Positions 1 through 10,964 of a DNA stretch of 64,000 nt are shown here, one piece after another. The notes below the pieces were generated by a model. That model was given only the letters and a program-made list of their open reading frames with translations. It made no database searches and was not told where the DNA came from. The stretch lies in NCBI RefSeq assembly GCF_905163445.1, contig NC_053191.1, forward strand, positions 15,438,001 through 15,502,000. The letters are read 5' to 3'. Within the stretch, counting starts at the first letter, position 1. Every line of letters begins with the position of its first letter. The position numbers were made by a program, and so were the translations under genes. The DNA comes from Pararge aegeria (taxonomy: Eukaryota; Arthropoda; Insecta; Lepidoptera; Nymphalidae).

Positions 1-804
1 TTGCAAAAGCCAAGAACTATCACTTCTTTCAACCTCCTTCTACTTAGTCAACAGTAGGTACGTTTGACTACGTAGTACTAATGTCTGCTGCTAGATGGCG
101 CTAAGAAACATTGCTATTTTGCAGAAGGGATTTTAGATGGCACCACTACAAATTAATTGTGACATTTTGATATGTGTAGCTATATTTTGTATTTCAATAA
201 AAAATATAATTATAAATATTCTAATTTAGCAACGGAAATATATGCTTCTAAAATATATGAAGGATGACCTTACATGACGGTCCATCACTTTGGGCACGAC
301 ACAATTTCGCTCAATTAGACACAACGATTCATTTCCGCCTTTCGTTAAATGACTCTCTATGTATGTAAACGTAGGTAAGTTCATATCTACTCACGAAAAT
401 AACTTGGTGATTGTGCAGTGCGTCCAGAGTTGTGCTGTTATAATTTAAGCTATAAATCACTAATAGAGAGTTTTAGCATTAGCAGCATTTAATATTGCTC
501 AATAGTCGACCGCGTCGTCGGGTACAGTATGAAAATATGCGAGAAAATAATTCTAAATGAATGATGATGATACCTATTTAAATATTAGATTTGAATATTA
601 ATTCTTCTATTATATTCTATTTAAAATTCTAATATTTAAATCTAAGAATAATAAATACTATTTAATATTCTAAGATTTAATATTAGAATATTAAATAGAA
701 TTTATATATACGTATTTAATACCGGGTATAAAATTCCGACACTTACAGTCTATTTAGAGAAGGAGTGCAGAATACTAATTTATTTTTTAATTATGCCTAA
801 TATA
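1..804. other. Unassigned AT-rich DNA
   Basis: No gene or recognised repeat was seen. The part from about 580 to 720 is very AT-rich and made of permuted ATTTAATATTCTAA-like words in both orientations, so it can fold on itself. It probably reflects low-complexity expansion rather than a defined element. Confidence 0.5.
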
Positions 805-3482
805 TGCATTCATCATCATCATCATCATTTCAACCAATGGACGTCCACTGCTGGACATAGGTCTTTTGTAGGGAGTTCCACAATGCACGGTCCTGGGCCG
901 CTTGCCTCCAACGGCTCCCAGCTACTCGCCTGATGTCATCTGTCCACCTCGTTAGGGGCCGACCTACGCTGCGTTTACCGGTGCGGGGTCGCCATTCCAG
1001 CACCTTAAGACCCCAACGTCCATCGGTTCTCCGAGCTATGTGCCCCGCCCATTGCCACTTCAGCTTCGCAACTCGCTGAGCTATGTCGGTAACTCTAGTT
1101 CTTCTACGGATCTCCTCATTTCTGATTTGATCACGTAGAGATACTCCTAACAATAGCTCTCTCCATCGCCCGCTGAGTGACTCTGAGCCTTCTTATGAGG
1201 CCCATAGTTAGCGACCATGTCTCTGATCCGTAAGTCATCACTGGCAACTCGCACTGTTCGAAGACTTTAGTCTTCAGGCACTGGGGGATTTTGGACGAGA
1301 AGATGTCACGAAGTTTCCCGAACGCTGCCCATCCGAGTTGGATTCGGCGGTTTACCTCTTTCTCGAAATTGGACCTACCTAACTGGATCGTGTGTCCTAG
1401 GTATATATACTCGTCTACAATTTCGAGTGCAGAGCTCCCAATAGTTATTGGGTGGAGCGGAACATGAGCGTTGGACATAATTTTCGTCTTGCTCATGTTC
1501 ATACGAAGGCCCACCTGTTGAGAAACTCTGCTGAGGTCATTAAGCATCGCATTAAGGTCTTCCAGAGTCTCTGCCATTATGACTACATCGTCGGCAAACC
1601 GAAGTTGAGTGATGTACTCGCCGTTAATGTTGATGCCAAGCCCGTTCCAATCCAGAAGCTTAAAAACGTCCTCCAATGCAGCGGTAAACAGCTTCGGGGA
1701 GATAACATCTCCCTGTCGCACTCCTCGCTGCAGTTGGATCGGTTTCGTAGTCTGGTCCTGTATACGGACTGACATAGTGGCGTTTTTGTACAAACACTTC
1801 AAAACTTCGATGTACCGGTAGTCAATTCGGCATCTCTGCAGTGACCTTAACACAGCCCAGGTTTCCACCGAATCAAAGGCTTTCTCATAGTCCACAAACG
1901 CTAAGCAAAGTGGCCGGTTATACTCTTGAGTCTTCTGTATAACCTGCCGCAGCGTATGTATGTGGTCTATGGTACTAAAGCCCTTTCGGAAACCGGCTTT
2001 TTCGGGAGGCTGGAAGTCGTCGAACCTATTCGCGAGACGATTCGTAATGACTCTCGAGAACAACTTGTAGACACCTTATTATCACCTTGTAGACACCGTA
2101 TTATCACCTTTTTTGAAGAACAGAACCACCACGCTCCTGTGCCATGCCTCTGGCATTGTGCCTTGATGAATGACGGAATTGAACAACCGCTGAAGGACTT
2201 TAAGTATCGGTTTTCCACCCGCTTTCAGGAGTTCTGCTGTGATTCCGTCATCACCCGGTGCCTTGTTGTTCTTAAGTTGTTTGAGAGCCATACTAATCTC
2301 GTAAAGGCTGACATCCGGGATATCTTCAGTGAAGTGTCGGGTCAATTTGGCTCTAGGGTCTTAAGCCAAACTTTCAACAGGCTTTTGTGTTGAGGTGTAT
2401 AACTGTCCATAGAATTTCTCAACCTCACTCAGGATCTCTGGTTTAGAAGAAATGAGACTACCATTGTCAGTCTTCAGGCGAGTCAACAGGCTCTGTCCGA
2501 TAGACAGATCTCTTGCGAACACTTTCGAGCCTTTGTTGCGCTCAATGGCGACTTTAATTTTCTCAGTGTTAAAGTGACGCAAGTCTTTCGTCTGCAACTT
2601 CGAGATCTGTCTATTAATACGCCGATATTCAGACGCATCTTTTGAAGACTGTAGTCTCATTTCTTGTCTCTTCTCCATAAGCCCGAGTGTATGGGCCGAG
2701 AACTTTTTGGTTCTATGTTTACGGTGGGTCTTAAAGAACTTGGACCCAACCGTATGGACAGTTTCCACGAGCCTGTTGTTAAGATCGTCCACAGAATCGC
2801 AGTCCAGGCAATCAAACCGGTTTTGCAGTTCCAGTTGAAAGCTCTCGGGGTTTAGGATATGAGCACGAGTAGGCCGGAGCGTAGACTTTACCAGTCTGAC
2901 CCTTTCCAGCTTTACATTTATATTCAATGTGCCTCTTACCATACGGTGATCGCTCCCGGTTTTCACCCTGTTGATCACAGAGACATCATTGAATATATGC
3001 CGTTTGGTCGACATGATAAAGTCGATCTCATTTCTCGTCGAACCATCGGGGCTCAGCCAGGTCCATTTCCTGTGCGGCCGCTTTTCGAAGAAGGAGTTCA
3101 TCATAAAGAGGCCCTCCTTCTCCATAAAGTCGGCCAGCATTTGGCCCCGTTCGTTCCGTTGCCCATATCCAAATTGCCCCACTCTCAGCTCTGCACCGCT
3201 TCGCTTGCCCAGCCTCGCGTTGAATTCCCCCATCACAACACTGTAGTAGGTTTTCGAGGTATGTATGGCTTTCGAAATATCCTCATACAGTGCCTCTACT
3301 TCCTCGTCGGAGTGCGCAGTTGTGGGTGCGTAGACCTGTATAACCTTCAGGGAATACCGTTTGGTTATTCTGAGTACAAGGTACGCTACCCTGCTCGACA
3401 CGCTTTCGACTCGAACAATGTTGTTGACAAGGGATTTGTGGACGATGAATCCGACACCACCTTGGGACTGTATATATATGCA
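805..3482 (-). mobile_element. RTE-clade non-LTR retrotransposon, 5'-truncated
   Basis: Minus-strand LINE copy ending in a (ATG)n microsatellite tail at about 808-828, directly after the ORF stop, as RTE elements typically do. The 5' end is lost: recognisable endonuclease coding begins near 3471 and an in-frame stop lies at 3483-3485 in unrelated DNA. Shorter relatives occur at 52888-53056 (plus) and 49600-49893 (minus), so the family has been active more than once here. The truncation fits incomplete target-primed reverse transcription. Confidence 0.85.
830..3482 (-). pseudogene. RTE-type endonuclease/reverse transcriptase ORF, disrupted
   Basis: Reads 3482 to 830 on the minus strand. The N-terminal part (to 2364) is an APE-like endonuclease missing its start, with QVYAPT, GEFNARLG, NEIDFIM and SDHRMV motifs; the usual GDFN aspartate reads as E. 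The reverse transcriptase follows (NNKAPGDDGI, AGFRKGFSTID, FVDYEKAFDS, RQGDVISP, RFADDVVIMAE), then the C-terminal region with WAGHIARR and GRPLTRWTDD. Three lesions are visible. A TAA sits in frame at 2361-2363. Around 2063-2105 the expected YRPISLL block is missing and the junction carries a 22-bp tandem duplication with in-frame stops. An extra T at about 1152-1154 shifts the frame before the C-terminal 107 residues. This copy cannot encode a functional protein, but the FADD catalytic motif is still readable. Assignment to RTE rests on overall layout and tail. Confidence 0.85.
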
Positions 3483-3485
3483 TTA

Positions 3486-4012
3486 TATCAATCAAAAACA
3501 CATCACACACACTACCACGTATTTGGCACGCACGCGGAAATATACCTATACTCTTTTTTTTTTATTTGGTTTGTTATCTGTGATAATAGAAGTAGGTGTA
3601 GTCTTTGACAATAGAACCTTTATAATGTTTTAATAACTTAATATTATTATTTAAACTAATTATGGCCGAATTTTTACCCTTGCGGAACCACTAGTAAATA
3701 TAAACATTCAAAGAAGGTAAGGTAAGTAAGTTGAAATTATTTTCCAATTAACGAAGAATTGTGGACACTAACTAAAAATTCAACTTAAGTCCTGAAAACC
3801 ACTTTACGTACTCGAAGTGACTATAGTCTACAAATTTTCATTTACGGTGAAACTTTTTGAAAATCTCATTCTCATCAACAATTTATTTCAAGAATTGTAA
3901 AAGTTTTCAACAACAATCTAGAGAATGAGTGGAAAGTTACGCGGCAAGCTGGTAACTCAAAGTTAAGACAATGAGGATTTATTTAAGCTTGACGTCCACC
4001 AGTGTCCAGTAA
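3486..4012. other. Unassigned intergenic DNA
   Basis: No coding capacity beyond short chance frames and no repeat family that I recognise. Base composition is ordinary for the window. Confidence 0.4.
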
Positions 4013-4130
4013 TCCATTACTAATATTATAAAGGCGAAAGTGAATGTATTTGTTTGTTTGTTACCTATGTTGGACACAATTACTGCACCGATCTTGTTAA
4101 AATATTGTACATATATTGGTTTACTTTGCA
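4013..4130 (+). mobile_element. Helitron-like element, 5' fragment
   Basis: Begins A|TCCATTACTAATATTATAAA, closely matching the 5' ends of the complete Helitron-like elements at 15389, 43858 and 47838, followed by the GTTTGTTTGTTA and 'accgatctt' segments shared by those copies. No CTAG 3' end follows, so this copy is truncated or merges into unrecognised DNA. Confidence 0.5.
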
Positions 4131-4910
4131 TTCTGGCGATGGTCAATAATACTTAATGTAACCAAGAAACCCAGCGGCCTCAAGCTATGTCTTGCCAATT
4201 GCCAGTGTCCTTCTGCCTTTTCTACAGCGAGATAATGCGTAGAGATAATTTTCTCACGGTGCGCATGCTTGCCCTACAAGCCAAGTTGGGAAAGCAGAAA
4301 CCACAATTTGTGACGTAGCCGCTCCTGTTATGTATCTAATATAAATTTAATAAATTTTAAAATTAGTTTTTGGCTTCGAAGAATAATGATTTAATGAACT
4401 ACCTTAGCCTTTTCAGGTTCGGAAGCTTCCATCTATCCTCGAGTTATCACGCGTAGGCTAAAAATAATTATTTATTTAGTAACTATGACCCATCTACACT
4501 ATTTTATAACAGAATAATTAAAAACAGTGATAATCAAAAACTAAATAAAAAAACCTTACATGCGATAATAATATTAAATATACAAAATAATTACAAATTA
4601 GAATTTCTGCCTCCAGGCAGCTCTTAATGGAGTTTAATATAGAGTTTGTAAATTGGAGAGTCGTATCTATCTCTTAATGCCTTCAGAATGCTATTCGTTT
4701 TCTTCTGATGGCAATAAAGTCATCAGTATGAGCCCCCGCGAACATTTCATTATAGTGTTATACCAAATTACTTTGTAAATATGCACTAACATTGTGAAGA
4801 TATTCTGCATATCTCTGCGAAAACGATAGATCGATCGAACGATAGATCTACATATCGTCTGCGAAAAGTACAGAAGTCATTGGTGGGATTGAGTATACGC
4901 TTTTATAATA
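4131..4910. other. Unassigned DNA
   Basis: No recognisable gene. A stretch at 4460-4760 is AT-rich and resembles a minus-strand LINE 3' UTR in composition, but I could not match it to a family. Directly repeated GATAGATC words occur near 4820-4850. Confidence 0.35.
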
Positions 4911-4911
4911 T

Positions 4912-5225
4912 GATTCCTAAGGTAATTTTGCACCTACCAATGCATAAGTTTAAAGAATATGTTAAAACACATTTATTACAGATAGAATTTCTTAATGACA
5001 AGGTTGCTTAGAAACATCCGGCTCCGCTTTCATCTCTCACAAGATAGAAAAATGAATGTTAAAATGTAAAATGTAAATTTTTGATGTTGGAAATGGTTTC
5101 TTCCCGATAGAATCTGCCTTTCGAACCGGTGGTAGAGTCAAACAACAAACAGACAGGCGTGACGTGACTTTTCAAAAATGCTAATATTAGGCCTACAAGA
5201 AATAAATTAATTTTGAATTTTGAAG
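4912..5225 (+). mobile_element. LINE 3' end (ORF2 C-terminus plus 3' UTR)
   Basis: The first about 90 bases translate to IPKVILHLPMHKFKEYVKTH followed by LNDKVA, the typical last residues of a CR1/Jockey-type LINE ORF2. The 3' UTR follows and ends at 'gcctacaagaaataaattaattttgaattttg'-type sequence. The same 3' UTR recurs at 28931-29190, and its last bases recur in reverse near 59368-59410. Only the last part of the ORF is present, so this is a dead 5'-truncated copy. Confidence 0.65.
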
Positions 5226-5600
5226 AAATTACTTGAGTTCTTGAGCAGTGCGTGGCATTGTTAACGTGCTGGGCATCCAATAATGTATGGATGTTTTCAC
5301 TCAAATATATGTTACTCTGAGGTAACTTATTTAGTAGTCTTCAAGGGCTGGAAATTGGGATTAGTAGCACAGACCAAGTATTCGCAAGGACAAAGGACAA
5401 AAGCATACTTAGCATAGTTAACAAGTCAATTACTTTGTTCACTTTCCCCAGTGCTCTGTAGCTACCTTTAGTATGAAATCTCAACAATCGAAACACTAAC
5501 ATCCAAGTAAAATGATTCGAGTTTCTATTAGGACATTCAAAATGAAAAAAAAGCAAACAAAATTAATTTATTTCTAGTAGAAAAAGAAATCCGATAAATC
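5226..5600. other. Unassigned DNA
   Basis: Ordinary AT-rich sequence. Short chance frames only and no repeat recognised. Confidence 0.35.
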
Positions 5601-5699
5601 TCACACACACACTCGCGCACATATACTCGCAAACACACTAGCAGCACACGCACACACCCATACACACACACACACACACACATACACACACATACCCAA
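5601..5699. repeat. (CA)n-rich microsatellite
   Basis: Imperfect CA-dinucleotide tract interrupted by TA, GC and CC steps. The purest run is about 5667-5685. Confidence 0.9.
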
Positions 5700-6320
5700 T
5701 TACACGTGCGGTTTATATATATTTTTTTATTAACTTTGTTTTGTCTCCTGTATTAAAGCAAACCCTGAGGTGAGCGTTAATGGCTGTAACACGGTTGAGA
5801 GATTAGAGAATTTATTTCTAGTAATATTTGAAGACCATGAAATCTACGGACAGTAAAACTATTGTTCCGTAGCTTTTTTCTAACAGACGGCATTATAACA
5901 TCGTTACGAATTCGTATCGTATTGCACTCATGTAGTGAGGGATACGGGAAAATAATATCTGGAGTTTTGATAACGGGTTGGCTGGTCACACGGCGAGATT
6001 GCGCAATGAGCCGTAAACACAAGTGGTTCGCAGATTTACATTAGGTACCTACTGAAAAGTATATTTTTAGAATAACTTTGGCCCGTGTCTTTGTCCGCCT
6101 TCGCTTTTATATCCATCCCATTTGATAAAACGCCACGGATAAACGGGAGGAATTCCTTCCCCTAAATCCATCATTTTTTTTTGGATTTTCCTACTTTTAT
6201 TCTCTCATAAAGCGCACTATTTACAAACATTCAAGCCATTATTCAGATTTTATGAAACATAGAATTAGCTAGCTAAATGTCGAGGCTTTATAATTAATGA
6301 TCGATTATTATATCCGAAAT
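5700..6320. other. Unassigned DNA
   Basis: No recognisable gene or repeat. Overlapping open frames near 5777-6044 on both strands are short and lack any familiar motif. Confidence 0.35.
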
Positions 6321-6321
6321 G

Positions 6322-6556
6322 TTTAGGCCGTAATCCACCACGCTAGCACAGTGCGGACTGGTGGATTTCACACGCCTTTGAGAGCATTATAGAGAACCCT
6401 CAAGCACGCACACATTTCCTCACGAAGTTTTCCTTCACCGTCGCGTCGGTGCAAGTGATATTTTATTTGCTTAAACGCACATAACTTAGAAAAGTTAGAG
6501 GTACGAGCTGGGATTCGAACTCGGCCCCCGAAAGTAAAGCCAAAGTTTAGCTCAGT
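6322..6556 (-). mobile_element. SINE1 copy (tRNA-derived)
   Basis: Minus-strand copy of the commonest SINE in the window. Read on the minus strand it has the degenerate tRNA-like head (B-box-like GAGTTCGAATCCCAGC), 'acttttctaagttatgtgcg', 'gtgaaggaaaacttcgtgag' and the 'ccagtccgcactgtgctagc' segment. It lacks the last part of the tail ('ccctgtagtgggccggtaat'). Pol III transcription would have started in the head; the copy is old. Confidence 0.75.
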
Positions 6557-6589
6557 AAATAGTAATATAGTAATAGTACGTAATTTTCA

Positions 6590-7085
6590 CAGCAGATTAA
6601 TGTATTGGATATAAGCAGGCGTTACGTTGCAGAAATCCATGATATATTATGAAAATTAAGCTTAATTTGCTATACTCCGCGAAAGGCAGGAGAATCTGTA
6701 TGGTGTAATTTATAATTTCTTCAATCCTTATACTCAGCACCAAACAGATCTTCGGCAATGTACCCTCTACGCACGTTTCGCTCCGAAACCGGAGCATCTT
6801 ATTTTCAGTACCTATATATAATAATTGTTAAGCCAATACCAATTAACAATTATTCATTATTACCTTAACAATTATTTATTGTAAAGTAAACATCTCCTGG
6901 GAATGCTCCGGTTTCGGAGCGAAACATGCGTAGACGGTACATTGCTAAACATTAATTAACTACAAACTAACTAAAAAACAAACTAACTACAAATTAACTA
7001 AAAAAATTAAGCGAAAATTAAGCTTAATTTGCTATACCTACTTGTATAGGAAATTAAGCTTAATTTTCATAACAGCAGATTGACG
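6590..7085. repeat. Repeat A, two inverted partial copies
   Basis: A minus-oriented copy (6604-6800) is followed by a plus-oriented copy (about 6890-7071), each with the CTCCGGTTTCGGAGCGAAAC hairpin core and AAATTAAGCTTAATTT blocks. The unit is flanked by the near-direct repeats CAGCAGATTAATGTA (6590-6604) and CAGCAGATTGACGTA (7072-7086), with two differences, which look like an aged target-site duplication. The right half contains a local TAACTA/AAACAAACTAACTA expansion (6955-7010). Confidence 0.65.
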
Positions 7086-7164
7086 TAATCTTCAAAGTTC
7101 GGAAAGTGCATAAGTTACTTTTTATTCCAGAAATGTCTATGGTTCATATTGGACAAAGATAAAA

Positions 7165-7345
7165 TTATTTACGGCTATTCAATCAAATCAATCAAAAATA
7201 CTTAATGCACACAAGAAATAAATAAAAAAGAACAAAGGTACAAGTCATTTAAAATTGTGTAACAAAGGCGGCCTTATCACTTATAGTGATTTCTTCCAGG
7301 CAACTATTATGAAGAATTTACTCACATATGAATCCTTATCGCGGT
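7165..7345 (-). mobile_element. LINE 3' end with terminal hairpin
   Basis: Minus-strand fragment carrying AGTGATAAGGCCGCCTTTG preceded by a short hairpin (ATCACTATAAGTGAT). The same hairpin plus AAGGCCGCC lies near the 3' ends at 62220-62345, 62385-62520 and 63800-64000. Coding sequence is absent. Confidence 0.5.
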
Positions 7346-8261
7346 GCGCAAAGCTCTAAGAATATACATACATATTAATAATTACAAAAACAGTACATAT
7401 ATAAAATAAACGAATACATATTTCCCGATGGTAAAATATACGGTAAAATAAATAATACTAAAACTACTAATACTAAAATGGATTAAAAAAGGTCTTTTAC
7501 AAAGTATTACACAAGATACTCTGAGGTGCATAGACTATTTTATACGAAATATCCCAAAAAAATCAATGGTTAGGAATATAGAGGAACAAAGATATAAAGA
7601 GGAATTCTGTAATTCGCTCTTCATACTAATAAAGCTAAAAAAGTTAGGCCTTCAAATAATACAGAACCGCGTAACAGTTGATGCGGGTAAAACCGCGAAG
7701 CACATCTAGTTTGATATAACAAAGAAATGCCCGGTATCACCAAGGCAATTTATAATGATAACTGTGCAAGCGAGTCAACACGATTCACTAAACACCGCAT
7801 AAGAGAGAGATGGGTGCGTCGTATCAATCGATTACGTCGCCATGACAACACAGGCCGCTGTTACAAGACACTAAATAATGCCCTAGGGAACGTATTTTGA
7901 CAGTTTTTTTAGTTCCGCAGAGAAACTAGCAAACCCTATTTGTGTTACACATAATTACACGTTTTCGAAATGGACAGAAGGACATGCTCTGTCCATTATG
8001 AATCGATTTTCAAAAGCAGAAGTTTATTCTATATATTTATTTAATTCAAACAGTTGGGTCGTGTTTAGTTTCAAAAAGTAAGTGGTTCAACGGTATGCAT
8101 TTTTTATATTTGTGTGCACCGGATATTAAAATTCTTTTATTGTTTGAAAGGGTACAATATAATCTCGGAGTTTGCCAATTGCCATAAAGTTAAGAACCGA
8201 TAAGGAGAGCAATTAATCAAGGGATATCCCCAAGTTTCATAGCCATGTTCGTAACCATTTG
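7346..8261. other. Unassigned DNA with a possible Helitron-like 3' end
   Basis: Mostly unassigned. Near 7680-7710 the sequence 'gcgaagcacatctag|t' resembles the CTAG 3' end of the Helitron-like family, but no matching 5' end was found, so it is not called separately. Confidence 0.3.
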
Positions 8262-8511
8262 ACGGCCGGTTGGCGCAGTTTGCAGCGACCCTGCTTTCTG
8301 AGTCCAAGGCACTACTACTGGAAAATGATTGTGTGATGAACATGAATGTTCAGTATCTGGGTGTTTATATGTATATTCTAAGCATTTATGTATATTATTT
8401 ATAAAAAATATTCATCAGTCATCTAAGTACCCATAACACAAGCTACGCTTACATTGGGGCTAGATGGCGATGTGTGAATTGTCGTAGTATATTAAAAAAA
8501 AAAAAAAAAAC
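8262..8511 (+). mobile_element. SINE3 copy (tRNA-derived)
   Basis: Head GGCCGGTTGGCGCAGT, then 'gaccctgctttctgagtcc', 'gtgatgaacatgaatgtt', 'ttcatcagtcatctaagtac', 'ggggctagatggcgatgtgt' and an A-rich tail. The B-box segment (GGTTCGATTCC in other copies) is replaced by 'actactact', so the internal Pol III promoter is broken. Confidence 0.8.
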
Positions 8512-8689
8512 AAAAATGTACAGTGTCTTTGTTAAACTAACTTGAGTCAAATAGTAGCCAAAGTCAGGTGTTATAGACACATATATGTTTAAGAAAAATT
8601 AGGAACACTTATAACTACTAAAACCTTAAGAACTTACTTAATTAAACCAAATAATGGTCCGTGAGGTGACGGCAGATCAGAATACAGTT

Positions 8690-8850
8690 GCCACCATCAC
8701 TCTTCTACCCGCTGGTTCGAGGTGACTAAGGGAATATAAAAGAGAACAGACAGCACCATATCTTTGTGCTACTATTACCATCTGCTCGATCACCAACCCG
8801 TCTGCCCAGAGTGGTGATTATTAGTAGACCGTCCACATACAGTGGACTGT
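8690..8850 (+). repeat. Dispersed repeat, 'cccagcgtggtgatta' family
   Basis: Shares 'gtgctactattaccatctgc', 'gatcaccaaccc' and 'tctgcccagagtggtgatta' with 29195-29325. Inverse-oriented relatives are at 36450-36560 and 59080-59225. Probably the 3' UTR of an unidentified LINE. Confidence 0.55.
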
Positions 8851-8875
8851 TATAAACTATTCATGAAATCAAATA

Positions 8876-9175
8876 GATTATGAAAATTAAGCTTAATTTG
8901 CTATACTCCTCGAAAAGCAGGAGAGTCGGTATTGTGTAATTTATAATTTCTTCAATCCTTATACTTCACGCCAAACATATCTTCGACATTGTACCCTCTA
9001 TGCACGTTTCGCTCAGAAACCGGAGCATCCTCAGGAGATGTTGACTTTACAATGAATAATATTACACCTTATAAATTACACCACACAGATTCTCTTACTT
9101 TTAGCGGAGTATAGCAAATCAAGCTTTATTTTCATAATATATATCATGGATTTCCGCAAAGTAACTTTTAATAAT
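8876..9175 (-). repeat. Repeat A copy with inverted ends
   Basis: Left end AAATTAAGCTTAATTTGC / 'tatactcctcgaaaagcagg' and right end 'tagcggagtatagcaaatc' / 'atatcatggatttccgcaaa' are inverted copies of each other, giving about 65-bp imperfect terminal inverted repeats around a centre that holds the GAAACCGGAGCATCCTCAGG motif on the minus strand. Confidence 0.7.
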
Positions 9176-9914
9176 TCGCGAGATGTAGATGTTCAATGAT
9201 TAGAGTCGTTGAATACAATGAGATATATTTTCAAAGTTCGATATATTTCAACGGGTTGTACATTTAATTCAGCCGTATATTCAGCCATTTAATGTCACAC
9301 TACTAGAAACAGACCTCTCTCATAGAGATAATTTGAGAGCAGGGTGAGACTTCACTGCTCTCCTCATCTCATTTATGATAATTATAGGAAACGACAGCTT
9401 CTTTCGGTTTCAAAGGAATGGATGAAAAACGCTCCTTAAACCTCGGTATTGAGAATTTCTTAGAAAACTCTTCACATGCTGACCTAACATTATTTGGCTC
9501 GACCTGGAAGTTAATAAGCTTAATTTGCTTTACTCTGGGAAAGACGTAAAATCTGTACAATGAAATTTATGACTTCGTCAATCTTTATACTCATAACCAA
9601 ACATATCTTCCGCAGTATTGAAAGTACACAAGAGAGTACAGTAAATTGTATATGTAGAATTCCATTGTACTTCTAGTAATATCTGCTTCTGTGCAAACGA
9701 AATCATATCCGAGTGACCTAAGCTGGAAATTGAACTAAGGTCCTCTTTCGAACGAGTTATTTTTGCTGAGCGAACGCGGTCATTCAATATTCACTGTAAT
9801 AGATAGGTTTCTCCAATCGGATGCGAGTGAAATTGAATTTGTATGAAGTTAGAAATGTGATAGGATTCTATTTCCTAGACCTTAATTGGAATCAGTTATA
9901 TGTAAATGTACTTA
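9176..9914. other. Unassigned DNA
   Basis: No gene recognised. A fragment 'taataagcttaatttgcttt actctg' at 9508-9540 recalls repeat A, but the rest does not align. Confidence 0.3.
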
Positions 9915-9920
9915 TAACTT

Positions 9921-10155
9921 ACCATGTACATACGTAACTCCAGTTTCCTTGACCCACTTCGGCCACGGTGGTCAACCTCCAGAGAGATTTTCCAACTCCG
10001 ATATTATATTGTATCAGTGTGTGCGCAAACACAGGTGCACGCTCATAGTCCGATGGGACGGTAGCTCCGTAATGACCGGAAAGAGATACGGCGTAGGACT
10101 GGAAGCGCAACGTGCTCTCTGAGGCACGCTGGTTAATCATCACCAATTTCCAAAC
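9921..10155 (-). repeat. Dispersed lepidopteran repeat ('gagcacgtt ... ggactatgag' family)
   Basis: On the minus strand: AGAGCACGTTGCGCTTCCAG, 'ccgtcccatcggactatgag', 'gcgcacacactgatacaata' and 'accaccgtggccgaagtggg'. The copy at 57960-58245 on the plus strand has the same order of blocks. I recognise this as a widespread non-coding lepidopteran repeat, probably SINE-like, but not its formal name. Confidence 0.6.
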
Positions 10156-10164
10156 TACAAAGAA

Positions 10165-10275
10165 TTGATCATCGTCATCATCACATCAACCCTTATACCG
10201 GCCCGCTACAGGGCGTGGGTCTCCAAAAAAGAGAAGGGCTTAGGCCGTTGTCCATCACGCTGGCCCAGTGTGGAT
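10165..10275 (-). mobile_element. SINE1 3' fragment
   Basis: Contains in reverse the 3' half of SINE1: 'ccacactgggccagcgtgat', 'ccctgtagcgggccggtata' and 'gggttgatgtgatgatga'. The tRNA-like head is missing. Confidence 0.75.
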
Positions 10276-10284
10276 AGATGGACT

Positions 10285-10964
10285 CGATAAAACATTTAAA
10301 TAAAAAAAACAACTTTTCGCCTTTCTGCCTGTTGCCTACAGACCGCTTTACAGCTAAACCAATCTTAGCAAATTTTCAGCGATATAGCCTTCCTGGAAAT
10401 ATATATAAAAGTAATAATTTTCATCCCGGGAAAACATACGTCTCCCGCGGGATTTTGAGGGAAAAACCTAAATAAACTCTGACGAAGTTGCAGGCAGCTA
10501 TTCGCAGATATAAAGCACAAAACACACAATATGAACATCTGATAAATGTATCTAATTTGATGTCAATGAAAGTTTGGACTTTACGTATAAACTTTATAAA
10601 ACGCAAAATAAAGCGTAGTTTACACCACAAGAGCCACCAACGTGTATTGTGTTGCCAACTTTAATTTTTTTTTACTATGTCTTGAACAGGCAAACAACTC
10701 AAAGCACTCGCCACTATAAACTTGATAGAAGTCGAATGCACAAAGGCAGCTGACGTCTCTTGTTGCTCTAGGGATAGCTTGGCATATTGAGATTATGAAC
10801 AAGTCGAACTGCTCGCTTTTGAATCGAAGAAAGTTGCTATTGTTTAATTCTCCATATTTTAGTTAGGGGTTATCATTATTATCAGCATATTAAAAACCCA
10901 CAGTTAGGCTTCAAAAATATAATAATAGGCTGGCCTTGACTTCCTAGCTTAACTCGTACTGATT
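10285..10964. other. Unassigned DNA, partly Helitron-like
   Basis: The segment 10350-10460 ('catcccgggaaaacatacgtctcccgcgggatttt') recalls the interior of Helitron-like copies such as 40943-41129 and 51256-52259, but ends are not identifiable. The rest is unassigned. Confidence 0.3.

Noticed and set aside
1452..2393. Plus-strand frames opposite the RTE element, including one of 155 codons
   Set aside because: They are antisense to recognisable reverse transcriptase sequence and have no motif of their own.
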